64,000 bases of DNA from Heloderma charlesbogerti (Eukaryota > Chordata > Lepidosauria > Squamata > Helodermatidae): positions 310,001-374,000 of the forward strand of contig JANEZZ010002764.1 in NCBI GenBank assembly GCA_026122225.1. The letters are read 5' to 3'. Made by a program: the position numbers and the translations under genes. Every line of letters starts with the position of its first letter. Position 1 is the stretch's first letter. The notes under the pieces were generated by a model. That model was given only the letters and a program-made list of their open reading frames with translations, was not told the origin of the DNA and did not search any database. Positions 32,568-43,627 of this stretch are shown piece by piece.

Positions 32568-32811
32568 TGCTGTTCTCCTACCTCTGCTAGCGATGGAGAA
32601 ACAATGACCTCGGAAGTGAGATGGGGGGAGAATTCAGCAGTGGTAGGGCTGTCAGAGTACCCATGGGGATTACACCCTAGCCTAGGCCTTGGGGAGCCAC
32701 CCCAGTGGTCTATCCTGTGCACCCCTGGTCTATACTGCCTGGATGGGGATCTGCAGGGTTTCAGGCCTGGGCTTTCTTAGCCCCACCTGAAGATGCTGGA
32801 GACTGAACCTG

Positions 32812-32897
32812 GGACATTCCGCCACCGATTTTGGGGGGCTGAATGCGCTGGCATTCGGCCTCCCCGAGATCCGTGGCGGAACTTTTGTACATCCCTA
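32812..32897 (-). mobile_element. hAT-Y L-end fragment
   Basis: TTCCGCCACCGATTTTGGGG then GGCATTCGGCCTCCCCGAGA, GTGGCGGAACTTTTGTACAT and CCCTA. This is the L end of the hAT-Y family; the rest is missing. Confidence 0.75.
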
Positions 32898-33187
32898 GTA
32901 ATATCTTACTGTCATTGTTCCAGCTCTCTCAATCAGTTATCCAGCTCAAGTGGGTCTTCTTTCTCTTTCCTTCTCAATTCCCCTCTCCCTCTGCCTCTGG
33001 ATTTTACTTCTAAAATTAGTTTCTCTCTCTCTCTTCCCAACTCCAACCAATCAGGAGGGTAGTTTCTTGTTCATTTCTGCTGACTAAGTGCCTGTTTCCT
33101 AAGTTAAACTTTTTCTCTTTCTCTTCCTATGACCTTCTGTTGAACTTTATAATTTCCTGCTTCCTGAGCACCACTTCCTGACCTTTT
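32898..33187. other. Pyrimidine-rich unique sequence
   Basis: T- and C-rich, with no coding or repeat signature. Confidence 0.4.
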
Positions 33188-33295
33188 CCCACCTGGCACC
33201 CTCCAGACGTTTTGGACTATAACTCCCAGACAGGCTGGCTGGGGCTGATGAAAGTTGAAGACTAAAACATCTGAAAGTCACCAAGTTGGACAGGA
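33188..33295. mobile_element. Palindromic MITE (CAGACGTTTTGGACTATAAC type)
   Basis: GGCACCCTCCAGACGTTTTG ... CTAAAACATCTGAAAGTCAC. Inverted arms, as in 42797-42920 and, in the variable centre, 45852-45981. Confidence 0.6.
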
Positions 33296-33358
33296 TAAGG
33301 CTGTTCAAATGGAACTTTTGACCGCTAAACTATTAACTTTTTGGCTGAAACTGACTAG

Positions 33359-33413
33359 TACACACACGCACGTGTGCATGCACGGATGCGCGCGCGCGCG
33401 CACACACACACAC
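33359..33413. repeat. (CA)n/(CG)n microsatellite
   Basis: ACACACGCACGTGTGCATGC then GCGCGCGCGCGCACACACAC, an alternating purine-pyrimidine tract that can form Z-DNA. Confidence 0.9.
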
Positions 33414-33637
33414 ATTAACCCCATAATATGCTACAACCAAAATAATGTCCAAAATGGAGGATAATTCTGTTCCTTCACGGGGTCATCCTGATATGGTCCA
33501 TCAACTGATGCAGATGTGCACCCAAATGCAAATATGCAGTTCCCACTGAACTTTCTGAATGTGTTATTGCAGATGGGGATGCACATCAAGATACTATCAG
33601 AGGTGGACTGAATCCAGTATCTTTTATTAGATTCCAC

Positions 33638-34285
33638 TAGGGATGTCAGAGAATTCCACAACGGATCTTGGTGAGGCCGAATGCCAGTGCATTCGGCTCC
33701 CCGAAAACCGTCATGGAATGAAGCCCCCCCCACGAAAGGCACACGGGACAAAGTGCCCGCTGCCCCCACCCCACGAAAGGCGCGCAAAACGGAGCACTTA
33801 CCTGCTCCCGTCCGTGCTGCTGTGCGAATGGCGGCCGTCCTGCGGCCGCCATTTGCTTTCTCCTTCAGCCATTATAGGCTATTACATAGCCTATCACGGC
33901 GGGGAGGGGAACCCCAGCGTACGCAAATGGCAGTATCTTCCACCATTTGCGTATGCTAGGGTCTTTTCCCCCCTGCCGTGATAGGCTACGTAAATATTTA
34001 CATAGCCTATCACGGCTCACTACAGGGACGCAAATGACGGTGGCTACGACAGCCGCCATTTGCGTCCCTGCAGGGCTGCCCAGTGGCTGGATGTCCGGCT
34101 GTGGGCGGCCGGAGCCAGCCGGTGGCTCCGCAGCTTGGCCACGGAGCGGAGCCAGCCGGCCAGGATTCCGGGGAGAGGCATAGAGCGCCTGCCCCCCGGC
34201 AAGGATTCTGGGAGGAGGGACGGAGCGCCTCCCCCCACCTGCGGAACCCGGCGAAGCCAGGTAAGCAGGGTTTTGTACACTCCTA
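33638..34285 (+). mobile_element. hAT-Y copy 2
   Basis: Perfect duplication GATTCCAC (33630-33637, 34286-34293). 648 bp. Palindromes: GCGGCCGTCCTGCGGCCGC (33830-33850), a TAGGCTA hairpin with very short arms (33875-33898), TAGGCTACGTAAATATTTAC (33982-34014), and ATTTGCG inversions. Outward donor-like motifs: rc AGGTAAGT near 33797-33804 and plus AGGTAAGC near 34259-34266. Confidence 0.92.
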
Positions 34286-34567
34286 GATTCCACATAAAAA
34301 GTTCCTGTAAGCTTTCACTCTGCGTAAGGATTTTTGTCAGACATGATTCATCAGGGATTTCTGCTTTTATTTCCCCCGCTGAGCAACAGACACAAACAAA
34401 ACCAGTGTTACAGTTCTGGACCATACACTCAGAAGAGTTTAAGCAGCTGCTTGTGACCCACACCAGCATTAAGACGGTGCTCCTCAGAAAAAAGAAGCAA
34501 ACCAAAGGCTTGGACTGGCATACACTTAGGGGCTCTTAAGCACACCACCTATGTCCAGCTCAGGTTA

Positions 34568-35858
34568 GTCATGGCTAGCTAGTAAACGTTGCGCAAAATC
34601 CATTCTGTCTGTGTTTCACAGGTTGTCAGGCACCTTTCGTTCTGTCATCCACCCATCAATGGGGTTTTTTTTTTAGTTTCTGAATGTGTGCAAATTCGCA
34701 CTTGCGCAAATGCAAATTCTGCACAAATTCTAGGGATGTCAGAGAATTCCGCCATGGATCTCGGGGAGGCCCAATGCCAGTGCATTCGGCCCCCCGAAAT
34801 CTGTGGCAGAATGGCCTGCCACCCCCCCACGGATCCCCCTGGGACAAGACTTACCTGGGGCGGATCTTCCGGGTGGCGGCGGCTCCGGTGGCGGCTCCTG
34901 CGGTGGTTCGGCAGCGGTGGGTTGCGGTGGCTGGTCTTCCAACCGGCTGCCGCCGCCGCCATTTCCTGTGTAAAAAAAAAAAAAAAGACCTGATAGGCTA
35001 TGTAAAGATTTACATAGCCTATCATGGCTAGGTTAAAAAAGAACAAAAAACGTGATAGGCTACGTAAATCTTTACGTAGCCTATCACGTCTGACTTAAAA
35101 AAAAAACACATACGCATACGCAAATGGCGGCGGCTATGGCTGCTGCCATTTGCGTTCTTTATTTTGGCCCGTCTTAGTCTACATAAATATTTACGTAGAC
35201 TAAGATGGGCCAAAATAAAGAACGCAAATGGCGGCGGCCATAGCCACTGCCATTTGCGTACACGCATGTTTGTTTTTTTTAAAAAAAAGTCAGACATGAT
35301 AGGCTACGTAAAGATTTACGTAGCCTCTCACGGCTGACTACAGGGACGCAAAAGGCGGCGGCTATGGCCGCCGCCATTTGCGTCCCTGCTAGCCAGCGGC
35401 TGGATGTCCGGCTGTTGGCGGAGCCGGCCAGCGGCTCCGCAGAATCCCTGCGGAGCACAGCCGGCCGGCAAGGATTCCGGGGGGAGGGACGGATTGCCTC
35501 CCCCCCATCAACATAATCCGCGAAAGGTAAGTCACTTTCGTACATCCCTAACAAATTCACATGTGCAAAAATGTACAAATTCCCACAAAAAGCATAAATC
35601 CCCCCCCAAATGTGCATTTTCATGCTTTAGCCTATGGGGGGAAATGCGCATTTTCAACCCAGTTTTTTTAATTTTTGTGTATTTTTCTATGACAAAATTT
35701 GCACAAAATTCCTGAAAGTTAGAAAAATGGTCTGCAAGTCTATGGAATCCATCCCACAGGGTGAAAGCTTGTCCACTGTGGAATCTGCAGGTCATATTCA
35801 TAAAAATCTGAACTCATTTGGTTCCACTGTGGAATTTTCTGACATCCCTAGTCATGAC
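34568..35858 (+). mobile_element. Possible outer hAT element hosting hAT-Y copy 3
   Basis: The right end is clear: GGAATTTTCTGACATCCCTA at 35831-35850, followed by GTCATGAC. The interior (AAATTTGCACAAAATTCC) is the AT-rich subtype. A left flank GTCATGGC at 34568-34575 (7 of 8) followed by TAGCTAG is a candidate start, but the left terminus is not a good TAGGGATG. The left boundary is tentative. Confidence 0.4.
34731..35550 (+). mobile_element. hAT-Y copy 3, five palindromes
   Basis: Perfect duplication ACAAATTC (34723-34730, 35551-35558). 820 bp. Palindromes: TAGGCTA type at about 34989-35027, 35051-35088 and 35298-35334; AGTCTAC type at about 35168-35206; GGCGGCGGCTATGGC.GC.GCC type at 35118-35155, 35229-35262 and 35348-35382. 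Outward donor-like AGGTAAGT: rc at about 34848-34855 and plus at 35525-35532. Confidence 0.93.
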
Positions 35859-36026
35859 TATGTTCCATTGAACGCACTGGCTTAATTGACTTGTGACTAA
35901 TGTTCTCCATTGATTTCAGATGGACTCAGTCACAACTAACGTTCGCTGAATTAAGGCCTTTTATTACAATGAGGTCAAATCTGCCTAATGTTGACTGCAT
36001 TTACATGAAACTATGAGCCAAAATGA

Positions 36027-36401
36027 CTGAGAATTTTGGCTTATCATTCACAAGCAGTGTGCTGGTATGCTCTGCCAATCACCGCTCTTGGTTCCTCCCA
36101 CCAACAGGAATGGTTAAACCAATCAGAAACAACCAAGGAAGCAAAAACTCCCCGTAACTTCTGAACCTGGACTCCTTAACAAACCAGAGTCTGAAAGCAG
36201 GGTTTGACGTTAGTTTCCAATTGTTGGTTTGTTAGAGGAGTGACAAGCCAGGGTCTGGGTTTGGACATGATGAGAAGCTTTTGCTGGCTCAGTATTTTCT
36301 GGTTAGTTTAGCTGCTCCTACCAGTGGGAGGCTCCAAGTGGGGGGTGATGGGGCAGCATGTATGAGCCCATGGTTTCTGAACAGTAAGTTGGAATTCTCA
36401 G
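36027..36401. mobile_element. Large imperfect hairpin MITE
   Basis: CTGAGAATT at 36027 pairs with AATTCTCAG at 36393-36401. Arms continue imperfectly inward (GGTTCCTCCCACC against GGTGGGAGG-like sequence; AACAAACCA against TGGTTTGTT). Non-coding and old. Confidence 0.5.
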
Positions 36402-36669
36402 CAATGTTGGCTTATTGTTATGTCTGATTGCAGCCATTGTGTTGTATTGTGCTTTTCCTAGCAAAGCCTGGTTGCTAGTTATCAAAGCTTACCAAGGACA
36501 AAAAAAAAGGTCTCTTGGCAAACCGTTTAACTATACAATAGTTCCCTTGGGTTGCCCTAACACTGGTCCTTTGCTTGCTGAAACACGTTGACAAGGAGAT
36601 ATATTAGAGAAATAAGATAGACTCAGAGTTTTATGTTCCTATTCCTTATCTACTCTTATCCAGGCTGCT

Positions 36670-36849
36670 CATAGCACTTCTTCTAATAGTATATGATCTA
36701 TATGAAACTGCTGGAAGATGTCATCTGGGGTTTTGGGCTGGGGTGTCATCAATATGCAGATGACACCCAGGTCTATCTCTCTATTCCATCTGTGCCCCTA
36801 TTTTGGAGGAAGGGCAGGGTATAAGAACGATGAATGACTGAATAAATAA
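36670..36849 (+). pseudogene. L2-type LINE relic with RT motif C joined to 3' tail
   Basis: 36702-36790 reads MKLLEDVIWGFGLGCHQYAD then DTQVYLSIPS, the L2 reverse-transcriptase motif C region (YADD). It runs within 20 bp into a 3' tail (GGCAGGGTATAAGAACGATG, then AATGAATAAATAA-like). The sequence between motif C and the tail is deleted. Confidence 0.75.
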
Positions 36850-37300
36850 GAGAGCAATCCTATGGCTACGAGACGGTGTCTAGACGGCCATGGGATGTTT
36901 TCGTTGGTGGGAACTGAGCTCGGAGCCAGCTCTCCGAACGTGGTTCCTAGAAACCTCACTCCCTGCACTCTCCCCCACTGCCTTGTAGGCAGTGTGGTTT
37001 GTCCCCATCTCTGCTCTCGTAAACGCAGCACAGAGCAGGCAAAAGGGGGGTGTTCCTAGGGGCAGGGAGGGGAGGAAACTGTGGAAGTGTTGTTATGATG
37101 CTTCCTATGTGCCATCTGGCCTCCCCCGCCCCCGCTCTGATGTGACCCAGCTAGACAGCTGAAATTGGCTGTCTAGCCACAAATGCAGGCCAGCTGGAGT
37201 GCAGAGGAGAGGATCTTCTCTGTGATCTGCCTGCCTTGAATTAGATAGTAGGCCGTCTCTGAGTTTGGAGGCAGCTGACTATCCCCATAGGATTGCACCC
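36850..37300. mobile_element. MITE-Z copy 2
   Basis: The left GAGAGCAATCCTATGG complements the right CCCATAGGATTGCACCC. It aligns with 8049-8445 along its length; this copy has better-preserved ends. It abuts the L2 tail. No definite target duplication. Confidence 0.65.
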
Positions 37301-37955
37301 TAAATCTACACAATCCAGAAGTATTTTTGTTAAAAGCCTGAACATTTCTAGATCCTGACCATAGTCAAGACAAGTGGACAACTATATTTGTGCATCCAGC
37401 ACTGTAAGCTGGGCGAAGGAGACAGGACATCTACAGTAGCAATTTGAATTGTGGAGCTTGTATTATATAATATTTATGAAACCTCAGCAATTGTAGGAGC
37501 ACATGAGGATTTTGGAGGGACTTATGGAAGGATGTTTACACTTGCTGCTAGCAATTCAAGAAAAGGAATATTACTGAAGAACTGCAGCATATGCACCATT
37601 TAAGGCTTGGTATCCTATCCAGCGTATTCATGAAAACAATTCAAAAATAATAGTTCCAAAAGGGTATGCACATTATCTGTGGCTTTGGGAATCAAGATAT
37701 ATATCCATTTTGGCCCCCGATGCTGATCATGTTGCCAGCCCTAAGTTAAAGTCATTCCCAGGGTGCATGCTGGAGCATAAGTCTTAATTATCAAGATAGC
37801 TGTAGTCTCATTTTTTGAATGCAGAAAAACTTTGCTAAATAATTGCAATGTCCATTTACAATTGAAAACTTCATATTCCTGCTCCAGATTTCTTGAGCTC
37901 ACCAATACTGAATACTGAACAAAGAATATTGAACCCTTAATTGGGGGTGAGTGAT
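37301..37955. other. No gene seen
   Basis: AT-rich unique sequence; no repeat structure or exon found. Confidence 0.5.
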
Positions 37956-37963
37956 GTCTTCAG

Positions 37964-38616
37964 TAGGGATGTATGAAACGACTCACCTGTTTCGTTTCGT
38001 GACATCCGCGGTGGGGGAGAGGCACTCCGTCCCTTCCCCCGAAATCCTCGCTGGCTGGGTCTGCTCCGTGGCAACTCCACGGAGCTGCTGGCTGGCCGGG
38101 GCTGCCTGCAGTGACATCCGGCCACTGCTGGGCTGCGCAGGGACGCAAATGGCGGCCACCGTAGCCGCTGCCATTTGCATCCCTTTTTTTCGCCGTGATA
38201 GGCTACATAAATATTTACGTAGCCTATCACAGCAAAAAAAAGGGATGCAAATGGTGACGGCTACGGTGGCCGCCATTTGCGTTCCCTTTTTTCACCCCGT
38301 GATAGGCTACGTAAATATTTACGTAGCCTATCACAACCTCTGCAGGGACGCAAATGGCATCCCTGCATTAGCTGTGATAGGCTATGTAAGTATTTATGAA
38401 GCCTATCACGGCAAAAATCGTGAAGTGAATGGCGGCTGCAGACGCAGCCGCCATTTGCAAAGCAGCGCGAATGGCACTAGGTGGGTGCTCTGTTTCGCGT
38501 GACTTTCACAGGGTGGTGGGGTGGGGGGCTCTTTGTTCCGCCATGGATTTCGGGGGGCCGAATGCACTGGCATTTGGCCTCACTGAGATCTGTGGCAGAA
38601 TTCTCCGCCATCCCTA
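37964..38616 (-). mobile_element. hAT-Y copy 4
   Basis: Perfect duplication GTCTTCAG (37956-37963, 38617-38624). 653 bp. Palindromes of the TAGGCTA type at about 38195-38232, 38299-38336 and 38371-38410; GGCGGC/GCCGCC type at 38425-38455. Donor-like motifs: rc AGGTGAGT near 37982-37989; the L-side site has decayed to AGGTGGGT (38479-38486). Confidence 0.92.
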
Positions 38617-38624
38617 GTCTTCAG

Positions 38625-40135
38625 ACAACACTTAACCCGGGCAGTGTACAAAGTAAAACAATGACAAGGTTAAAGATCACAGTTAAATGGAATACAATTT
38701 CAGTGTGGCAAAAACACAGCTTACAATGCCTTTAAAACAAGAGTTTAAGAATCAATCACAGCAGCACTACAATTAAAATGAGGAAACTTATAATGGAGCT
38801 AAAATCATGCCAAACCACAGCCTGCATAATAAATGTTTAGAAAGCCTGGTGAGTGTGGGGGGAAAGTCTTTGTCAGGTGCCAAAAGGACATTAAAGGATG
38901 GACCAGCCAGGCAGGCAGCATTGATTTGACAGGGGGTCACCACTAAATAGGGCCCCTCTCTCATAGCCACCTGTTATAGCTCATTTGATGGTCTTACTCA
39001 GAGAAGGGCAACTGCTGATATTCTTAAGGCATGGGTAAGTACATATGGGAAGTAGCAGTCCATAGGGATGTATGAAAAAATCATTTCAGTTAATTTTTTA
39101 CCAGAATATACTCAGTTTTTGCACTTCATAGAACGAAACATGGACCAGAACACAATCTGCTATTATTGAAGTCTGTAGTTTTCTGAGCTTGCAATAGGAT
39201 TCACAGAACAAAAAACTGCAGTGTTCAAAAGAATATGCCCTTTTGAAAAATGTGCATGAAAAATGTGTACTTTTGAAAAATGCACATGCACACACTTTAA
39301 TCAATGGGATAAACATGGATACATTTAAAAACTGAACACAATTGATGCGTACCTTTGTGCAGAATTGCACCAAAATATGCACAAATTCAAAAGGGAAAGA
39401 AAACAAAGTTTGCAATCTGATATGGACATGAGTGGGAATGAGCTTTGATGAGGTGGAGTTCAGAGAACTCATGTTTTGCTTATACACACATCCATAGTGG
39501 TCTTTCAGATACTGAGATCCCAGAGTGTGAAAGTGCTTTAAAATTTAAGCTCACCACTTTTCATTGACCTTGAAAGAATCTGGGAACCAGATAACGTATT
39601 CATAAGACCAAGTCCCAGTTATCATTCTCACAGACATGTTCTGTACCATCTGAAGTTTCCAGTCAGTTTTCAAATGCAGCTTCACATACAATGCATTAGT
39701 ACAAATGTGTGCTTACTGGAGCATGGATCGTTTAAGCCAGGCTATCCCTATCCAGGTGGGGTCATAGCTGGTGTACCAACCTAGGCTGATGGAAGGTGCT
39801 CTGAGCCACAGAGGCCACATGTGCTTCTAGTGACAAAGATGGGACAATGAGTGCCCCAGACTGTAAATCCAGACTCCTCCAGAACAGGCTGAACACCAGG
39901 GCTGAGGTGAACTACCCACTAACCGGACCTCCATGTTGTGTGGATTGAGTCCAGTGTATTGGCTCTCTTCCAGACCATTACCACAGTTAGGCACTGATCT
40001 AGCATTTCCACTGCCTCACCTGGATTTATGAAGAACAGAGATAGAGCTGGGTAGCATCCTCATACCAGTGACTGTGCAGTCCAGATCCCTGGATAATCTC
40101 ACTCGGTGCTTTTATGTAGATTTCAAACAGCATGT
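38625..40135 (-). pseudogene. L2-type LINE, minus strand, split by an old hAT element
   Basis: On the minus strand, 40135-40030 reads FNMLFEIYIKAPSEIIQGSG, then WYEDATQLYLCSS, a degenerate L2 RT motif C (YADD become YEDA). It goes on into L2-like C-terminal text, and the L2-like 3' end TTTGTACACTGCCCGGG lies near 38640. The hAT at 39063-39496 interrupts it. Heavily mutated. Confidence 0.65.
39063..39496. mobile_element. Old hAT element, AT-rich subtype
   Basis: Left end TAGGGATGTATGAAA; right end ATACACACATCCATA. The interior is rich in AAAAATGTGCAT and ATTTGCAC-like words. The flanking octamers (GCAGTCCA and GTGGTCTT) match poorly, so the duplication has decayed or is absent. Confidence 0.55.
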
Positions 40136-40230
40136 TAAACAGTACAATTCTGTGTATGTTTACTCAGAAATAAGTCTCATTGTGTCTACTGGAACTTGTT
40201 CTCTAGTAAGTGTGTTCAGGATTTAGGGGT
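40136..40230. mobile_element. 100-bp hairpin MITE, host of the next hAT
   Basis: ACAGTACAATTCTGTGTATG and TTTACTCAGAAATAAGTCTC, continuing GTGTGTTCAGGATTGCACCC across the insertion at 40224-40533. Confidence 0.55.
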
Positions 40231-40533
40231 GTCAGAGAATCCGCCCAGGTGTGGAGGGGAGTTCACTGAGCTTTCATCAGCTCGGTCCCCCGGACACTGG
40301 CTCACTTCCCCATGAGCTGGTCCAACTCGATCTGCATCGAGTCAGGCCAGCAGTCAGATTTTCCAGTGACTCCCCCCTGTAAATAGAAATTTGCGCAACT
40401 TTCAATTTACAAGGGGGAGAAATGCCCCCCCCCCGAGTTCCCGGATCTTGGAAAAACCCAAGCCGAGCTGGGTGGTCAGTGGGGATTCGTCAGGCTCAAA
40501 AGGGGGAAGATTTTCAAATGATGGACAACCCTA
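40224..40533 (+). mobile_element. hAT element, CAATTCGATCTGC subtype
   Basis: Starts TAGGGGTGTCAGAGAATCCG and ends GATGGACAACCCTA, with a perfect 8-bp duplication TCAGGATT (40216-40223, 40534-40541). 310 bp. It shares the L-end start TCAGAGAAT with hAT-Y but not the palindrome modules. Same subtype as 11835-12150. Confidence 0.88.
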
Positions 40534-40554
40534 TCAGGATTGCACCCTTGGGGT

Positions 40555-40780
40555 GTAATCTTAAGCATACAGAAGCTGCAAACCTATAAACTCACAGGAG
40601 TAAGTGCCACTGAGCTCAATAGGACTTACTTCTGAGTAGACAAGCATAAGATTCCACTGTTAGTTTTGGTAGGGAGTAAGGTTACTATCCTATACATGCG
40701 TACCTCAGAGTAAGCTCTACTGAAAATAATGAGACTTACATCTGAGTAGACACGTATATAGAATTGCACTATACATTTCA
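40555..40780. mobile_element. Two hairpin MITE copies in tandem
   Basis: 40560-40665 (GGACTTACTTCTGAGTAGAC) and 40680-40775 (GAGACTTACATCTGAGTAGA) are separate members of the 100-bp family in the same orientation. Confidence 0.6.
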
Positions 40781-41467
40781 CTGCCTTAGTGGAACTTATT
40801 TCTACATATACATGCTTAGCATTGTGCTGCACAAAGTGTGTAACTTTGGCTGGATTGTGCCCAATGCCATTTAATTTAATATATTTATATGATTGCTTTA
40901 ATTTTTTTGAAGTTGCCCTGATTTTAAGAAGGCAAGGATTTTAAATAAATATAATTGGACATTTACGAATTCATGGCATTCCCAGCTGAAGCAGTTCCCC
41001 AGCTGAAAGGGCTCTTGAGAGTTATATACTCACGCTTCTGCAGTTTAACATATGCTTCTTCTGCACCTGCTCTCTCTTACATTGCTTTGGGACAAAATGT
41101 TTATTATGGTATTTTGTTCCCTGATCTCTATTCAGCATCTAGAATCTATGGACTAATGCAGGCTTCTCTATAGATGAGATACAATTAAAAACAACAACAA
41201 CCATGTCCTCCCTATAATGGGATAGCATGAGAACAACCAACAGTGGACATTTTTGTCAAGGACATCTGTTAAAGAAAATGTGACAGGATCAGCCTTACTC
41301 TACGCATACAAACTATATTTTAGGGTTTGGTTGATTTCCACAATGTAAGGGCTGCAATCCATATCCTCCCTTGTGCCTAACTCACAGAATTGTAAACAAA
41401 GGAAGGGATTCCAATAGGTTACTGCTGAGCACTTTCCCTCCCTTCCTTGCCTTTCACTTCATGCATA

Positions 41468-41739
41468 CTCATTGGAAGGACAGATACTGAAGCTGAAGCT
41501 CAAATATTTTGGCCACCTAATGCGAAGAGAAAACTCCCTGGAAAACTCCCTGATGATGGGAAAGACTGAAGGCAAAAGGAGAAGGGGACGGCAGAGGATG
41601 AGATGGCTAGATAGCATCACCGATGCAATGAATATGAACTTGAGCACGCTCCGGGAGAGAGCGCAGGACAGGAAGGCCTGGCGTGCTACGGTCCATGGAG
41701 TCATGAAGTGTCGGACACGACTTCATGACTGAACAACAA
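41468..41739 (+). mobile_element. BovB 3' end, 5'-truncated
   Basis: Matches the last 270 bp of BovB-2, from CTCATTGGAAGGACAGATA to GACTGAACAACAA. Encodes the BovB C-terminus (LKYFGHLMRRENSLE..., MRWLDSITDAMNMNLSTLRE). No clear duplication seen. Confidence 0.9.
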
Positions 41740-42796
41740 GCCTATGCTAGGAATACTGATGAAATGTTCCCTATCCAAATTTGTTCCCGGGTATATTTTT
41801 AAATGAGCTGATCATGTTTGTAGAAAAATCCTAATGCACGAGCAATCTGCCATTCTCCTGTTTTTGATTTCCAGACTTGATTGCAGATGCTTGCACATGT
41901 ACAGTTTGCTGCAATTTTCAGTTTGCACCTTTTTATTTCTCGGCAAGTTCTGAGTGTGCTGGAGCACAGAGGTGCTTTGATCAAAACAATGGGGGAAAAG
42001 CAGTCTTGAAACAATGGCACAAATAGTGACACTGCATCAAGATGATGATGATGATGATGATGATTTTGGCCCAGGGTTTTAATCAATGTATATATGCACT
42101 CCTGAGCATCTGAACCCTTTAAGGAAAAAAGAAAGAAAGACATGAACTGAAACGGTGGCAAACCGTACATACACCAAATTGAAATGAGTTTTAGGAATTA
42201 TCTAAGTTAAACCAGAAGGCAGGTGGGGCAGAATATGTGGCAAAGCCAACCCACGGAAGAGTAACAAAGCATGGGTAACATATCTAGGCTGTCTGCAAGG
42301 CCCTGGGGAGATATGGGGCCCAGTGGAGGCTGGTGTCTCCAATTTTGTAAATAAGGGGCTGTGAATCCTTTCTAGGTTTCAGTTGGAACTGGCCAGAACT
42401 CTAAAGAAACTAAGCAGCTATCCAAGGGTTCAGATGCACAGGCACACTCATAACTTCTGCTGAACCCTATTCCCAATATAGGTTAAGCATCTTGGATAGC
42501 TTCTTTAGAGTTCTGGCTGGTTCTGACTGAAACCCAGAATGGATTCATAGCCCCACCAAAATTGAAGCCATGAGCCCCCATTGATGGGACCACTGAATCT
42601 TTCTCTTGAAACTGTGCAGGGGTATCTGTAGGTCATGCCTGGGTCATGCTGCCATGCACCCAGCCCAATGTATGCCAGGCAACATATAGGACAGGGAGAA
42701 AGGGAGCTCAATATCGGGATCCCTACCTTGCAGAGTCATACAAGCAGGAGGATCTGGATTGTGCTGTTGTCTGTTTTCCTACTATGAATACCATCT
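41740..42796. other. No gene seen; (GAT)n at 42040-42063
   Basis: Trinucleotide run of eight units. Around 42330-42540, GTTTCAGTTGGAACTGGCC is imperfectly inverted by GGCTGGTTCTGACTGAAACC, a possible decayed foldback. Confidence 0.45.
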
Positions 42797-42920
42797 TTCT
42801 CCAACCTGGTGCACTCCAGATGTTTTTGACTTCCATTCCCATTAGCCCCAGCCAGCATGGCCCATGGTCAGGAATGCTGGAAGCTGTAGGACAAAACATC
42901 TGGAGGGCACCAGGTTTTGG
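42797..42920. mobile_element. Palindromic MITE (CAGATGTTTTTGACTT type)
   Basis: CAACCTGGTGCACTCCAGAT ... ATCTGGAGGGCACCAGGTTT. The arms complement each other over about 25 bp, with a GCCAGCATGGCCCATGG centre. Confidence 0.75.
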
Positions 42921-43616
42921 GGGGGTGGATGCTGATGAATACCTATGCCTGGAAATTTCTCTCATAGTATCTCAGAATTCTGTTTCCACATGAGGAAAGA
43001 ACATGGGATATTCCATTAGAGCCATCCAGAGATCTCAAGAAGTTCACCACCAGTTCCACATGGTTCTGTTCAAATTAATAATGTTTTCATTGTTATTGTT
43101 GTGTTGGCATTCATTAAGTTATTTCCCCTGATGTGCTCTGGCCAGAGGCAGGGGTTGCTTCTGTGGGCCCAGAACCCTCCCCTCACATGTTATTTCAATT
43201 TGTGGAAGGGTTTGGGCAAACACTCCTAAACTAAATAGCACTTGTCCTGTCCATGTTGCCAGGCTGGGAATGAAATTGCATTTTAGTGCCACTAATCACC
43301 ACCACCACCACCATCATCGTCATCTAACCGTAAATCAGGTCTGAAAAAATGATGGGAGAAAACAAAAATGATGAAAAAACACTAGAATACAATGATTTGG
43401 CAAAGGCATCATCTGTATTCTCCATAGAAACATGGGTAGATGAAAATGCCAGAGAAAGGGGACTTCCAGATAAAAGGGAACTAGTTTGGTGGATTTCTGG
43501 AAAAGGGTAATTCAGCATTGGAAACTATCCATTCAGCACCCTTCTTTACAAGATATTCTGTGCCTGATAGAAGATCTGACCAGGAACACCCATCTCCTTA
43601 TTAGAGATAAGAGACC
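42921..43616. other. No gene seen
   Basis: Contains short (ACC)n at 43298-43312. No feature with support. Confidence 0.45.
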
Positions 43617-43627
43617 AGGTAATGGGT

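Larger units (their letters stand above)
32049..32727. mobile_element. hAT non-autonomous element carrying a minisatellite
   Basis: Ends CAGGGGTGTACA and, inverted, CAGGGGTGCACA (11 of 12 match). Perfect 8-bp duplication GTCTATAC at 32041-32048 and 32728-32735. 679 bp, no transposase. About 40% of it is a 30-bp tandem repeat, preceded by CT, TA and CA microsatellites. Confidence 0.9.
31984..32811 (-). repeat. tRNA-derived SINE, split by a hAT element
   Basis: 31984-32048 holds the SINE tail (CTAGGAAGCTGCCTTATACC) and 32736-32811 its body (GGGGATCTGCAGGGTTTCAG, GACTGAACCTGGGAC). Both match 338-536. They are separated by the hAT at 32049-32727, whose duplication GTCTATAC lies within the SINE. 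Truncated at the tRNA-like end by the hAT-Y fragment at 32812. Confidence 0.8.

Noticed and set aside
32264..32780. Three overlapping plus ORFs (MPSYLPSFSR repeats) as repeat-protein genes
   Set aside because: They are the three frames of one 30-bp minisatellite with no stop codon; no start context or homologous domain.
33359..33413. Regulatory Z-DNA switch
   Set aside because: Alternating CA/CG repeats can form Z-DNA, but nothing nearby suggests a gene to regulate; reported only as a microsatellite.
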